A stretch of DNA of 40,021 bases from Acidovorax sp. CF316 (GTDB lineage: Bacteria; Pseudomonadota; Gammaproteobacteria; Burkholderiales; Burkholderiaceae_C): positions 1-40,021 of the forward strand of contig NZ_AKJX01000113.1 in NCBI RefSeq assembly GCF_000276605.1. The letters run 5' to 3'. Every line of letters begins with the position of its first letter. Position 1 is the stretch's first letter. The position numbers were made by a program, and so were the translations under genes. This document shows positions 7,816 to 15,168 of the stretch, in pieces. The notes beneath the pieces are model-generated. The model was not told the DNA's origin. It saw only the letters and a program-made list of their open reading frames with translations, and did no database searches.

Positions 7816-8238
7816 TCAGTGCTTGGTCGGAAGCTTCATCGAATCATCGACCGGCGTCTCGGTGTGCATCACGCACTGCCAGCGCCCGTCGGCCTGGATC
7901 CAGGTCGAGCTGTCGTGCATCACCTGTTCGGTCGTCTTGGCCTTGTCGTCGCGCGGCGCCACGCCCTGCTTCACGCGGTAGGTCAGGATGCCCATGGCGT
8001 CAGTCGGAAATTCCACCTGCATGTCGCTGAACTCGAAGGCGGTGACCACCATCGGGCCTTCCTGGGCCATTTTGCCGTACATGGCGCGGTCGAACTTGAG
8101 CGCACCGTGGCTGCTGACCATCATCGCGGGCTCGGCCAGCAGGTCGGTGGCGGCGCCGACGTTCTCGTCGACCATGGCTTGCCAGAATTGGGTTTCCAGA
8201 TCGATGAGGGTCTGGCGAGGGGCGGTTGTCGTGGGCAT
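7816..8238 (-). CDS. NTF2-like / DUF4440-type protein
   Basis: A 140-residue cytosolic protein. Its start, RQTLIDLETQFWQAMVDENVG followed by AATDLLAEPAMMVSSHGALK, and its end, STWIQADGRWQCVMHTETP, are the usual first helix and last strand of the DUF4440/SnoaL-like NTF2 fold. Members are often small-molecule binding or isomerase-like proteins, and many have no known role. No catalytic residues can be assigned from sequence. The ATG at 8236-8238 is preceded by a GGAGG ribosome-binding site. Not obviously cotranscribed with glnS, because a strong hairpin (8379-8403) separates them. Confidence 0.75.
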   Translation of the reverse strand: MPTTTAPRQTLIDLETQFWQAMVDENVGAATDLLAEPAMMVSSHGALKFDRAMYGKMAQEGPMVVTAFEFSDMQVEFPTDAMGILTYRVKQGVAPRDDKAKTTEQVMHDSSTWIQADGRWQCVMHTETPVDDSMKLPTKH

Positions 8239-8378
8239 GGGACCTCCGTTGTTTCACGAACAAGGGTCCATGGTGCGCCGTGGCGGCCTCTGCCGGCATC
8301 GGCTGGAGGCGACGGGGCGGGTAGGGGTTGGCTGACAGCAGCGAACGCCAATCCTGTCCGTCACAAGCCCCATGAAGC

Positions 8379-8403
8379 ACAAAGGCGCCCAGGGCGCCTT
8401 TGT
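8379..8403 (-). terminator. Terminator of glnS
   Basis: ACAAAGGCGCC-cag-GGCGCCTTTGT is a perfect 11-bp stem with a 3-nt loop, 18 nt beyond the glnS stop. T-rich flanks occur inside the stem ends on both strands. It separates glnS from the NTF2-like gene. Confidence 0.75.
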
Positions 8404-8420
8404 CGATGTGAAGAGCCTGC

Positions 8421-10244
8421 TTACTTGCCCCAGGAGTCCTTCAACCCCACCGCCAGGTTGAACACCGGCTTGCCCGGCTGGTGGTCCACCCGGTCGGCGA
8501 CGAAATAGCCGTGGCGCTCGAACTGGAACTTGTCGTCCTTGTGGGCGTGGCCCAGCGAGGGTTCCACGATGGCCGCCACGGTCTTCAGGCTGTTCGGGTT
8601 CAGGCCTTCGATGAAGTCCTTGCCGCCCGCGTCGGGCTGGGCTTCGAGGAACAGGCGGTCGTAGATGCGCACTTCGGCTGGCACGCCGTCGGCCACGCCC
8701 ACCCAGGTGATGGCGGCCTTGACCTTGACGCTGTCGGCGCCGGGGGTGCCGCTCTTGGTGTCGGGCACCACGGTGGCCAGCACCTCGGTGATCTTGCCGT
8801 CGGCATCCTTGGTGCAGCCGGTGCACTCGATGACGTAGCCGCCCTTGAGGCGCACCTTGTTACCCGGGAACAGGCGCTTGTAGCCCTTGGTCGGCACTTC
8901 CTCGAAGTCCTCGCGCTCGATCCAGACCTCTTTGCCGATGGTGAAGTGGCGCTCGGGGCTCTCCACGCCTTCGGGCGGGTGGGGCAGCGAGGGCAGGGTG
9001 CAAGGCTCCAGGTGGCCTGCGCCCATGACCTCGTCCCAGTTGGTGAGCACCAGCTTGACGGGGTTGAGCACGGCCATGCCGCGGAAGGCCTTGAGCTCCA
9101 GGTCTTCGCGCAGGCAGCCTTCGAGGGTGCTGTAGTCGATCCAGCTGTCGCTCTTGGTCACGCCGATGCGCTCGGCAAACACCTGCAGCGATTCGGGCGT
9201 GTAGCCGCGGCGGCGCAGGCCGACGATGGTGGGCATGCGCGGGTCGTCCCAGCCGCTGACCTTGTGGTCGTACACCAGCTGGGCGAGCTTGCGCTTGCTG
9301 GTGATCACGTAGGTGAGGTTCAGGCGCGAGAACTCGTACTGGCGCGGGGGCGGGTTGCCCAGCAGTCCACCTTCGGTGAGGCGCTCCAGCAGCCAGTCGT
9401 AGAAGGGGCGCTGGTCTTCGAACTCCAGCGTGCACAGGCTGTGGGTGATCTGCTCGAGCGCGTCCTCGATGGGGTGGGCGTACGTGTACATCGGGTAGAT
9501 GCACCAGGTATCGCCGGTGTTGTGGTGGGTTGCGCGGCGGATGCGGTAGATGGCCGGGTCGCGCATGTTGATGTTGGGGCTGGCCATGTCGATCTTGGCG
9601 CGCAGCACCATGGAGCCGTCTTCGTGCTCGCCGTTGCGCATTTCGTGAAAGCGCTTCAAGTTCTCGGCCGGCGTGCGGCTGCGGAACGGGCTGTCCACCC
9701 CGGGCTTGCCGAAGTCGCCGCGGTTGGCGCGCATCTGCTCCACGGTCTGCTCGTCCACGTAGGCGTGGCCGGCCTCGACCAGGTACTCGGCCGCGCGGTA
9801 CATGAAGTCGAAGTAGTCACTCGCCTGGTAGGGCGCGGCGTCGGCGCTGCCGTTCCAGTCGAAGCCCAGCCATTTCACGGCATCGATGATGCTGTTGACG
9901 TACTCGGTGTCTTCCTTTTCAGGATTGGTGTCGTCGAAACGCAGGTGGCACACGCCGCCGTAGTCGCGCGCCAGGCCGAAGTTGATGCAGATGCTCTTGG
10001 CGTGGCCGATGTGCAGGTAGCCATTGGGCTCGGGCGGGAAGCGCGTGCGGATCCTGGCCGGGTCGGGCTGGCCCTTGGCGTGGTGGGCGGCGTCGCCCGG
10101 CGTGCCACCCCATTGGCGGCTGGCGTAGGTGCCCTTGTCCAGGTCGTTTTCGATGATCTGGCGCAGGAAATTGCTCGTCTTTGCGGTCTCAAGGGCCGCT
10201 TCGGGTACTGCGGCAGGGGTATTTGCTGGGGTGGACGTGGTCAT
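8421..10244 (-). CDS. glnS: Glutaminyl-tRNA synthetase
   Basis: A 607-residue class I aminoacyl-tRNA synthetase charging tRNA-Gln with glutamine. The HIGH motif is at residues 78-81 in PPEPNGYLHIGHAKS, followed by the DDTNPEKED block. The KMSKS equivalent is the short ITSKRKLAQL. The C-terminal anticodon-binding part contains WIEREDFEEVPTKGYKRLFPG and NSLKTVAAIVEPSLG. Length is a little above the E. coli enzyme (about 550), mainly through a longer N-terminal lead including a GGTPGDAAHHAKGQPD insert before the HIGH region. The ATG at 10242-10244 has a TAAAAT -10 hexamer ending 6 nt upstream and no Shine-Dalgarno, suggesting a leaderless mRNA. Single-gene unit with its own terminator. Confidence 0.96.
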   Translation of the reverse strand: MTTSTPANTPAAVPEAALETAKTSNFLRQIIENDLDKGTYASRQWGGTPGDAAHHAKGQPDPARIRTRFPPEPNGYLHIGHAKSICINFGLARDYGGVCHLRFDDTNPEKEDTEYVNSIIDAVKWLGFDWNGSADAAPYQASDYFDFMYRAAEYLVEAGHAYVDEQTVEQMRANRGDFGKPGVDSPFRSRTPAENLKRFHEMRNGEHEDGSMVLRAKIDMASPNINMRDPAIYRIRRATHHNTGDTWCIYPMYTYAHPIEDALEQITHSLCTLEFEDQRPFYDWLLERLTEGGLLGNPPPRQYEFSRLNLTYVITSKRKLAQLVYDHKVSGWDDPRMPTIVGLRRRGYTPESLQVFAERIGVTKSDSWIDYSTLEGCLREDLELKAFRGMAVLNPVKLVLTNWDEVMGAGHLEPCTLPSLPHPPEGVESPERHFTIGKEVWIEREDFEEVPTKGYKRLFPGNKVRLKGGYVIECTGCTKDADGKITEVLATVVPDTKSGTPGADSVKVKAAITWVGVADGVPAEVRIYDRLFLEAQPDAGGKDFIEGLNPNSLKTVAAIVEPSLGHAHKDDKFQFERHGYFVADRVDHQPGKPVFNLAVGLKDSWGK

Positions 10245-10576
10245 TGGCCCATTTTAGGGGGAGGCCGGGCCGTCTGCTGCAGTGCAGCGCGGCCAGGGGT
10301 GCCTGGGGGCTTACTGCAGGCGGCAACCAGGCCGTTGAGCCCCCGGTTTGTAACGCCAAAGGTTCTCCGAAAACGGCCTGTGAACGCATGTAACAGCCCA
10401 CAGAACCCGTGCTGGTGCGTGTTGGCGTGAACTATTGCGCAGGAGTGCGCACTCACGTGTACGTAAAGAAACAATAAAGATGGTGTTTCGTGCCATCCTT
10501 TCGGACATCTGGTGCGTTGAGTACCAGTGAGGCGAATCCCAACCAAGGGGGCCGCCTCCACTACCAGGAGATTTAC
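10245..10576. other. Intergenic region between glnS and the Pro-rich protein gene
   Basis: This 332-nt stretch between divergent genes holds no convincing coding region. It contains the glnS -10 element (TAAAAT, minus strand, 10251-10256). Near the plus-strand gene it has a stem AGTGAGGCG (10526-10534) with CGCCTCCACT (10553-10562, one bulged C) just before the AGGAG ribosome-binding site. An A-rich segment around 10460-10480 could hold the plus promoter, but I see no clear -35/-10 pair. The stem might modulate translation of the downstream gene; that is speculation. Confidence 0.5.
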
Positions 10577-10924
10577 ATGACGAAAACCCGTTCTATCCAG
10601 TCCATGGCCGCCGCCGCTGGTGTGGCCCTGGCGCTCTTCGCAGCTGCCGGCTCCGCCCAGGCCCGCAGCGATGTCAATTGGTCGATAGGCCTGAGTTCGC
10701 CAGGTGTGGTGGTGGGCGTGGGCAACGGCTACCCGGTGTACTCGGCCCCGGCGCCTGTCTACTACGCGCCGCGCCCGGTGTACTCGGCACCAGCGCCGGT
10801 GTACTACGCACCGCCCCCACCGGTGTACTACGCACCGCCCCCGCCCGTGTACTACTACCGCGGTGGTGGCCACGGCCATCGCCACCACGGTCATGGCCAC
10901 GGCCATGGCCGCTGGGACCGCTGA
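10577..10924 (+). CDS. Secreted Pro/Tyr-repeat protein with His-rich tail
   Basis: A 115-residue protein with a clean Sec signal ending in AGSAQA (about residue 29). A short beta-like part follows (WSIGLSSPGVVVGVGNGYPV), then seven- and eight-residue repeats of the type VYSAPAP, VYYAPRP and VYYAPPPP. The tail is Gly/His-rich (GHGHRHHGHGHGHGRW) and could bind metal ions. Small exported proteins with PVYYAPxP repeats are common in Burkholderiales, and none that I know of has an assigned function; cell-envelope or metal-related roles are guesses. AGGAG precedes the ATG by 6 nt. It is monocistronic in a large leader, upstream of the aroQ operon. Confidence 0.78.
   Translation: MTKTRSIQSMAAAAGVALALFAAAGSAQARSDVNWSIGLSSPGVVVGVGNGYPVYSAPAPVYYAPRPVYSAPAPVYYAPPPPVYYAPPPPVYYYRGGGHGHRHHGHGHGHGRWDR
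10736..10846 (+). repeat. In-frame 21/24-bp tandem repeats
   Basis: Repeat units beginning GTGTAC or GTCTAC start at 10736, 10757, 10778, 10799 and 10823, that is three 21-bp units followed by two 24-bp units. They encode VYSAPAP, VYYAPRP, VYSAPAP and two VYYAPPPP blocks. The last two units are nearly identical, so copy number could vary between strains. Confidence 0.8.
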
Positions 10925-10967
10925 TCTGCTGCGCCTGGCTTGCCCGTGAGGGCGGCCAAGCCTCTTA

Positions 10968-10985
10968 CCACCCCTTGCGGGGTGG
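10968..10985 (+). terminator. Possible terminator hairpin
   Basis: CCACCCC-ttgc-GGGGTGG is a perfect 7-bp GC-rich stem 43 nt after the Pro-rich protein gene. No T-run follows, so termination strength is uncertain. Confidence 0.4.
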
Positions 10986-11118
10986 CGCGAGGCCCTGTGC
11001 GACGGTGGCGGGCACCGCATAATCCGGCGTTGGCAGGAAGCGTTTTTGGCGCTTCCACCACGGCTTGCCTGGCAAATGATCGGCAGGCCCATCCCAACGC
11101 CCGGAGAGTTGCTGCACC

Positions 11119-11577
11119 ATGTCGTCTGCCCAGAAGAAAACCGTTTTTGTCCTGAATGGCCCCAACCTGAACCTGCTGGGCACGCGCGAACCCGCCGTGT
11201 ACGGCGCGCACACCCTGGCCGATGTCGAGCAGATGTGCGCCGAGGCCTGCGAGCGACATGGTTTTGCGCTGCGCTTTCACCAGAGCAACCACGAAGGCGC
11301 CCTGGTGGACTGGATCCACGAGGCCGGCCGCTTGCACGCCGCCGGTGAACTGGCCGGCGTGGTGATCAATGCCGGCGCCTACACGCACACCAGCGTGGCC
11401 CTGCATGACGCCACCAAGGGCACGGCCATCACGCTGATCGAGCTGCACATCAGCAATGTGCACGCCCGCGAGGCCTTCCGCCACCACTCCTACATCGCCG
11501 CAGCGGCCAAGGCCGTGATGTGCGGCTTTGGCGTGCGCGGCTACGCGCTGGCCATCGACGGCCTGGCGGGCATGTGA
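11119..11577 (+). CDS. aroQ: 3-dehydroquinate dehydratase, type II
   Basis: A 152-residue type II dehydroquinase, the third step of the shikimate pathway (3-dehydroquinate to 3-dehydroshikimate). Family blocks are complete: [19 protein letters not shown] with the active-site Arg23 and Tyr28, [31 protein letters not shown], and [12 protein letters not shown] with the catalytic His110. Length is typical of the dodecameric enzymes. The ATG at 11119 has a CGGAGAG ribosome-binding site about 10 nt upstream. First gene of an operon with an alpha/beta hydrolase and arfB; the next start codon overlaps this stop (TGATG). Confidence 0.96.
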   Translation: MSSAQKKTVFVLNGPNLNLLGTREPAVYGAHTLADVEQMCAEACERHGFALRFHQSNHEGALVDWIHEAGRLHAAGELAGVVINAGAYTHTSVALHDATKGTAITLIELHISNVHAREAFRHHSYIAAAAKAVMCGFGVRGYALAIDGLAGM

Positions 11578-12500
11578 TGGCCGCTGGGGACGACGACGAG
11601 GACCTGAGCCCCGCAGCCCCTGCGCGCGAGGTCGCCCGCCTGCCGTCCCCCGAGATCGACCGCCTGCGCGCCCTGGCGCAGCGCCACACCACCCCCTGCG
11701 GCAGTGGCGACACCGTCTGGCACAGCTGGGGCGAGGCTTCTGAGAGCCTGCCTCCGCTGGTGCTGCTGCACGGCGGCAGTGGCAGCTGGACGCACTGGGT
11801 GCGCAACATCGAACCCCTCGTGGCCGCCGGCCGCCAGGTCTGGATACCCGACCTGCCGGGCTTTGGCGACTCGGCCACCCCGCCCACGGGCGGCGATGCC
11901 GATGCGCTGGTCGAGCCCATGGCCGACGGTCTGCGCGCCCTGTTCGGGCCGCGGCCGGTGGACCTGGTGGGTTTTTCCTTTGGCGGCATGACGGCGGGGC
12001 TCACGCTGGCGGCCCACCCCGAGCTGGCGCGCCAGCTGGTGGTGGTGGGTGCCCCGGCCATGGGCGTGGTGCCCGAGCGGCCCGTGCGCCTGAAGGGCTG
12101 GCGCCACCTGCCGCCCGCCGAGCAGCTCGGCATGCACCGCTACAACCTGGCCGCGCTGATGCTGTACGACCCGGCCCTGGTCGAGGGCCTGGCGCTCGAA
12201 GTGCATGTGGGCAATGTGGTGCGCGACCGCATGACGCGCCGCCGCCTGGCGCGCACCGACATCCTCGCCCGCTCGCTGGCCCAGGTGGGCTGCCCGGTGC
12301 ACGCCATCTATGGCGAAGCCGACGCGCTGTACCAGGGCTGGATCGGCCAACTGGAGGGGGCGTACGCCGCTGCCGCGCCTGATTTTCGCGGCATGGCCCT
12401 GGTGGCCGATGCCGGCCACTGGGTGCAGTTCGAGCGGCCCGAGGCCTTTTTGCAGGCCCTGCTGGCGGCACTGGCCGATGGTGCGGTGGGCAGGGGCTGA
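11577..12500 (+). CDS. Alpha/beta hydrolase
   Basis: A 307-residue cytosolic alpha/beta hydrolase. It has the oxyanion block LLHGGSGSWTHW, the nucleophile elbow GFSFGG, an acid-residue region YGEADALY, and the catalytic His in AGHWVQFERPEAF, so the triad is intact. The N-terminal 40 residues are acidic and Ala/Pro-rich and precede the fold. The substrate cannot be deduced; the layout resembles C-C hydrolases and epoxide-hydrolase-like esterases. The ATG at 11577 overlaps the aroQ stop as TGATG, indicating translational coupling. arfB starts 1 nt after this gene's stop. There is no obvious link to shikimate metabolism, so the operon may be one of convenience. Confidence 0.88.
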   Translation: MAAGDDDEDLSPAAPAREVARLPSPEIDRLRALAQRHTTPCGSGDTVWHSWGEASESLPPLVLLHGGSGSWTHWVRNIEPLVAAGRQVWIPDLPGFGDSATPPTGGDADALVEPMADGLRALFGPRPVDLVGFSFGGMTAGLTLAAHPELARQLVVVGAPAMGVVPERPVRLKGWRHLPPAEQLGMHRYNLAALMLYDPALVEGLALEVHVGNVVRDRMTRRRLARTDILARSLAQVGCPVHAIYGEADALYQGWIGQLEGAYAAAAPDFRGMALVADAGHWVQFERPEAFLQALLAALADGAVGRG

Positions 12501-12501
12501 G

Positions 12502-13020
12502 ATGGCTGACGACACGCTTCCCCTCGTCCCACCCAAAGCGCCACTGCCCGCCGCCACGCCCGAGGCTGCGCCGCGCCCACCCCGCCCGCCGCAGGAGGCC
12601 CCGCGCGTGAACGGCCAGGTCGCCGTGCTGCAGGTGGACGAGCGTGAGGTCGAGATCAGCGCCATGCGCGCCCAGGGCGCGGGCGGGCAGAACGTCAACA
12701 AGGTATCGAGCGCCGTACACCTGCGCTTCGACATCGCCGCGTCTTCGTTGTCCGAAGGGGTGAAGGAGCGTCTGCTGGCCCTGCGCGATTCGCGCATCAC
12801 GCAAGACGGCGTGGTCGTCATCAAGGCCCAGCAGTACCGCAGCCAGGAGCAGAACCGCAGCGATGCCATCGAGCGGCTGAACGCCCTGGTCAACACCGTG
12901 GCCGCGCCGCCGCGCGTGCGGCGGGCGACCAAGCCGACGTATGGGTCCAAGCAGCGGCGGCTGGAGGGGAAGAGCCAGCGGAGTGAGACGAAGGCGTTGC
13001 GGGGGCGGGTGGTGGATTGA
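12502..13020 (+). CDS. arfB: Alternative ribosome-rescue factor / peptidyl-tRNA hydrolase ArfB
   Basis: A 172-residue protein of the YaeJ/ArfB family, which releases peptides from ribosomes stalled on truncated mRNAs. The GGQ catalytic motif is at residues 61-63 in MRAQGAGGQNVNKVSSAVHL. The basic C-terminal tail that enters the empty mRNA channel is present (KPTYGSKQRRLEGKSQRSETKALRGR). Compared with E. coli ArfB (140 residues) it has an extra Pro/Ala-rich N-terminus of about 36 residues. An internal start closer to the fold is possible, but the ATG at 12502 lies 1 nt after the hydrolase stop and fits operon coupling. Last gene of the aroQ operon. Confidence 0.9.
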   Translation: MADDTLPLVPPKAPLPAATPEAAPRPPRPPQEAPRVNGQVAVLQVDEREVEISAMRAQGAGGQNVNKVSSAVHLRFDIAASSLSEGVKERLLALRDSRITQDGVVVIKAQQYRSQEQNRSDAIERLNALVNTVAAPPRVRRATKPTYGSKQRRLEGKSQRSETKALRGRVVD

Positions 13021-13120
13021 GCGGCGCGACCCGGCGCCTGGCACGAACCAGACCGTTTTGCCCCAACTCGGGGACGTTGCGCGGGCAGGTGGGCGCTACG
13101 CCATGGATCATCTGAAAAAA

Positions 13121-13157
13121 ATTCCGCACGGAATCTGATTCGGGAGATTGCTACAGT
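13121..13157 (+). promoter_or_regulatory. Candidate IclR autoregulatory operator and -10
   Basis: ATTCCG-CA-CGGAAT (13121-13134) is a perfect 14-bp palindrome located where the -35 would be for a TACAGT -10 hexamer at 13152-13157. The IclR-family gene starts 39 nt further on. An operator across the -35 of a regulator gene suggests autorepression. The half-sites are TTCCG/CGGAA, unlike the GGAAA-N3-TTTCC sites downstream of the gene. Confidence 0.5.
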
Positions 13158-13195
13158 CCTGCTGTGCCGGGATGTTGAACCGGTGGAGTGGTGCA

Positions 13196-13978
13196 ATGAG
13201 CGGAGCAGTAGAGCGCAGCCTGAAGGTTCTCGAGTACCTGGCCGAACATCCTGAAGGAAGCGCGGTATCGGCGCTTGCCGGCCGGTTGGAGCTCCCCTTG
13301 TCTGCAGCCCACCGTCTACTGGCCGACCTGATCCGCTACGGTTATGTGGCGCAGGACCCCCATGATGGCCACTACCGGCTCACCACCAAGATGGTGTCGA
13401 TCGGGCTCGCCTACCTGAGCCGAACGGGAGTCGTCGATCTGGCGCAGCCGCTGCTCGACCAACTGGCGAGCGTTTCCGGGGAGCTGGTGCGCCTTGCTGT
13501 CGTGGATGGAGAAGAACTCATCTTCGTCGCCAAGGCGCAGGGTGCCCGCCGCGGTTTGCGGTATGACCCCGACATGGGCCTGTCGGTCACGCTGGCATGC
13601 AGTGCCGCGGGCCATGCCTGGCTGTCCACGTTGCCGAAAGACGATGCGCTGTCCCTGGTGGCGCGAAAAGGCCTGTGGGATCCCCGTGCCTTTGGCCCGA
13701 ATGCACCAACTTCCATTGCAGCCGTGATGGACTATGTGAATGCAGCCCGTGACAAAGGCTACAGCACGATTGTCGAGGTCTTTTCCCCTGGCATGACGGC
13801 CATGGCTGCGCCGGTGTTTGGCGCCGACGGGGTTGCGGTCGGAGTGGTCACTATCGCCGGACCCATGGTGCGACTGACCGAGCAGCGCATGGCAAAGCTG
13901 GGCCCCGACATCCTGTCGACTGCGGCAGAGGTTTCACGGGCCAGTAGCGCTTCCGCGCTGTTTCGCAAGCGCCACTGA
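13196..13978 (+). CDS. IclR-family transcriptional regulator
   Basis: A 260-residue IclR regulator. The N-terminal winged helix is SGAVERSLKVLEYLAEHPEG, then SALAGRLELPLSAAHRLLAD and LIRYGYVAQDPHDGHYRL. The effector domain follows, with LACSAAGHAWLSTLP, RDKGYSTIVEVFSPGMTAMAAPVF, and VAVGVVTIAGPMVRL. The ATG at 13196 is preceded by GGAG and directly precedes the HTH; the frame is open upstream with an unconvincing Cys-rich lead. Two IclR-type operators lie between this gene and the two lipoprotein genes downstream in the same direction. The most economical reading is that it controls them, with a substrate-derived metabolite as ligand. It may also control itself through 13121-13134. Confidence 0.92.
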   Translation: MSGAVERSLKVLEYLAEHPEGSAVSALAGRLELPLSAAHRLLADLIRYGYVAQDPHDGHYRLTTKMVSIGLAYLSRTGVVDLAQPLLDQLASVSGELVRLAVVDGEELIFVAKAQGARRGLRYDPDMGLSVTLACSAAGHAWLSTLPKDDALSLVARKGLWDPRAFGPNAPTSIAAVMDYVNAARDKGYSTIVEVFSPGMTAMAAPVFGADGVAVGVVTIAGPMVRLTEQRMAKLGPDILSTAAEVSRASSASALFRKRH

Positions 13979-14062
13979 AAAGGATTGGCCATGCACTTGA
14001 CCTTGTCCCCCTGGACCGGAGGTGCTCTCTAGCCCTTTGAAAAGTGTTCTCAAGTGTAAAAA

Positions 14063-14107
14063 GGAAAGAGTTTCCATATTGGAAAATGTTTCCATTGTGT
14101 TTAGTAT
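14063..14107 (+). promoter_or_regulatory. Tandem IclR-type operators over a sigma-70-like promoter
   Basis: GGAAA-gag-TTTCC (14063-14075) and GGAAA-atg-TTTCC (14081-14093) are two copies of a GGAAA-N3-TTTCC palindrome, 18 bp centre to centre. The core of the published E. coli IclR box (TGGAAATNATTTCCA) has the same form. A promoter TTGGAA (14079-14084), 17-bp spacer, TAGTAT (14102-14107) overlaps the second site, so binding should repress. The transcript would start about 14114, some 55 nt before the ThuA gene start. Confidence 0.7.
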
Positions 14108-14168
14108 GCGTTGGCGGACGGGGGGAGACCTTCGTTCCGACAAACGCAGAACCACACAGGAGACAACT

Positions 14169-15137
14169 TTGAACACTTCGGCACGCGCCCTGCATCTGGC
14201 AGGCATGCTTTCAGCGATCTTGATGGGATTGGCGGGTTGTGGCGGCGGCGACTCCGACCCGCAAACGGTGGTGGCCCCCAGCATCGACCCGTACTACAAC
14301 GTGTGCCGTGGGGTCGATCCGGCCTGCTACAACGATTGGGGTGCCTTCGCCAACTCCCCCAACCGGGTGCTGATCTATTCGCGCACGGCGGGGCCGCGCC
14401 ACGCGAACCTGGGTACCCCGATGGCGGCCGGCCTCAATCCGGCGATGAATGCGGACAACGTCATGCAGGCGGGCCTCAAGCGGATGTTCGAGGAAGCGGG
14501 TATTGCCGCAGACTGGACGGAAGACGTCACGGTGATCGCCAACCGCATCAACAACTACAAGGCGGTGGTGTTCGCCAGCTCCAACCGCGATACGCTGTGG
14601 AACGAAGCCGTCACCACCAGCAACGATGCCGCCCGCACCGCGCTGCGCAACTACATGCGGCGCGGTGGCGGCTTCGTGGGCTTGCACAATGCGTTCGGGG
14701 CCGAATACAACTGGCCGTACTACGAGGGCTTGCTGGGCAACGCCAACTTCTACAACCATGCCCCCAACCGCAATGGTGACGTGCAGATCCTGGCGGACGA
14801 TCCTTCCACCCAGGGTGTGCCGGCACGGTTCGCGTTCCAGGACGAGTGGTACAACCTCACGCCATTTCCGACGAACGTGAAGTTCCTCGCGAAGGTGGAC
14901 ACCGCCACCCTCGATCCGCTGACCGCCAGCCCGCATCCGGGCCACAAGGACTTCCACCCCGTCGCCTGGTGCCAATACTACGACGGCGGCCGGGCCTGGC
15001 TCACCACGCTGGGCCATAACACGCACTCGTTCCAGGCCAACTCCGAAGGACCGGGCGCCCAGGCGTTTCAAAAGCTCGTCGTCCAGGGCGTGAAGTCCGT
15101 CATGGGACTTACTCCGTTCTGCACCGCGACCAAGTAG
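14169..15137 (+). CDS. ThuA-domain lipoprotein
   Basis: A 322-residue lipoprotein beginning at TTG, chosen because an AGGAG Shine-Dalgarno lies at the right distance and the signal peptide starts at once. The lipobox LAGC gives an acylated Cys24, followed by GGGDSD. The body is a ThuA (trehalose-utilisation) domain: RVLIYSRTAGPRHANL near the start, then YKAVVFASSNRDTLWN, then MRRGGGFVGLHNAFG, and C-terminal HPGHKDFHPVAWCQYYDGGR followed by AWLTTLGHNTHSF. ThuA proteins have a class I glutamine-amidotransferase-like fold and are linked to oxidised-sugar metabolism in other bacteria; the lipobox puts this one in the periplasm. The PQQ-type protein gene follows by 31 nt, so they are very likely cotranscribed. 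Confidence 0.85.
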   Translation: MNTSARALHLAGMLSAILMGLAGCGGGDSDPQTVVAPSIDPYYNVCRGVDPACYNDWGAFANSPNRVLIYSRTAGPRHANLGTPMAAGLNPAMNADNVMQAGLKRMFEEAGIAADWTEDVTVIANRINNYKAVVFASSNRDTLWNEAVTTSNDAARTALRNYMRRGGGFVGLHNAFGAEYNWPYYEGLLGNANFYNHAPNRNGDVQILADDPSTQGVPARFAFQDEWYNLTPFPTNVKFLAKVDTATLDPLTASPHPGHKDFHPVAWCQYYDGGRAWLTTLGHNTHSFQANSEGPGAQAFQKLVVQGVKSVMGLTPFCTATK

Positions 15138-15168
15138 CCCGCCGGGTTCCATCTGCAAGGAGACATCG

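Noticed and set aside
8481-10430. 649-codon open frame opposite glnS
   Set aside because: Its composition is Val/Ala/Gly/His shadow of glnS third positions, with no start signal or domain; glnS is certain.
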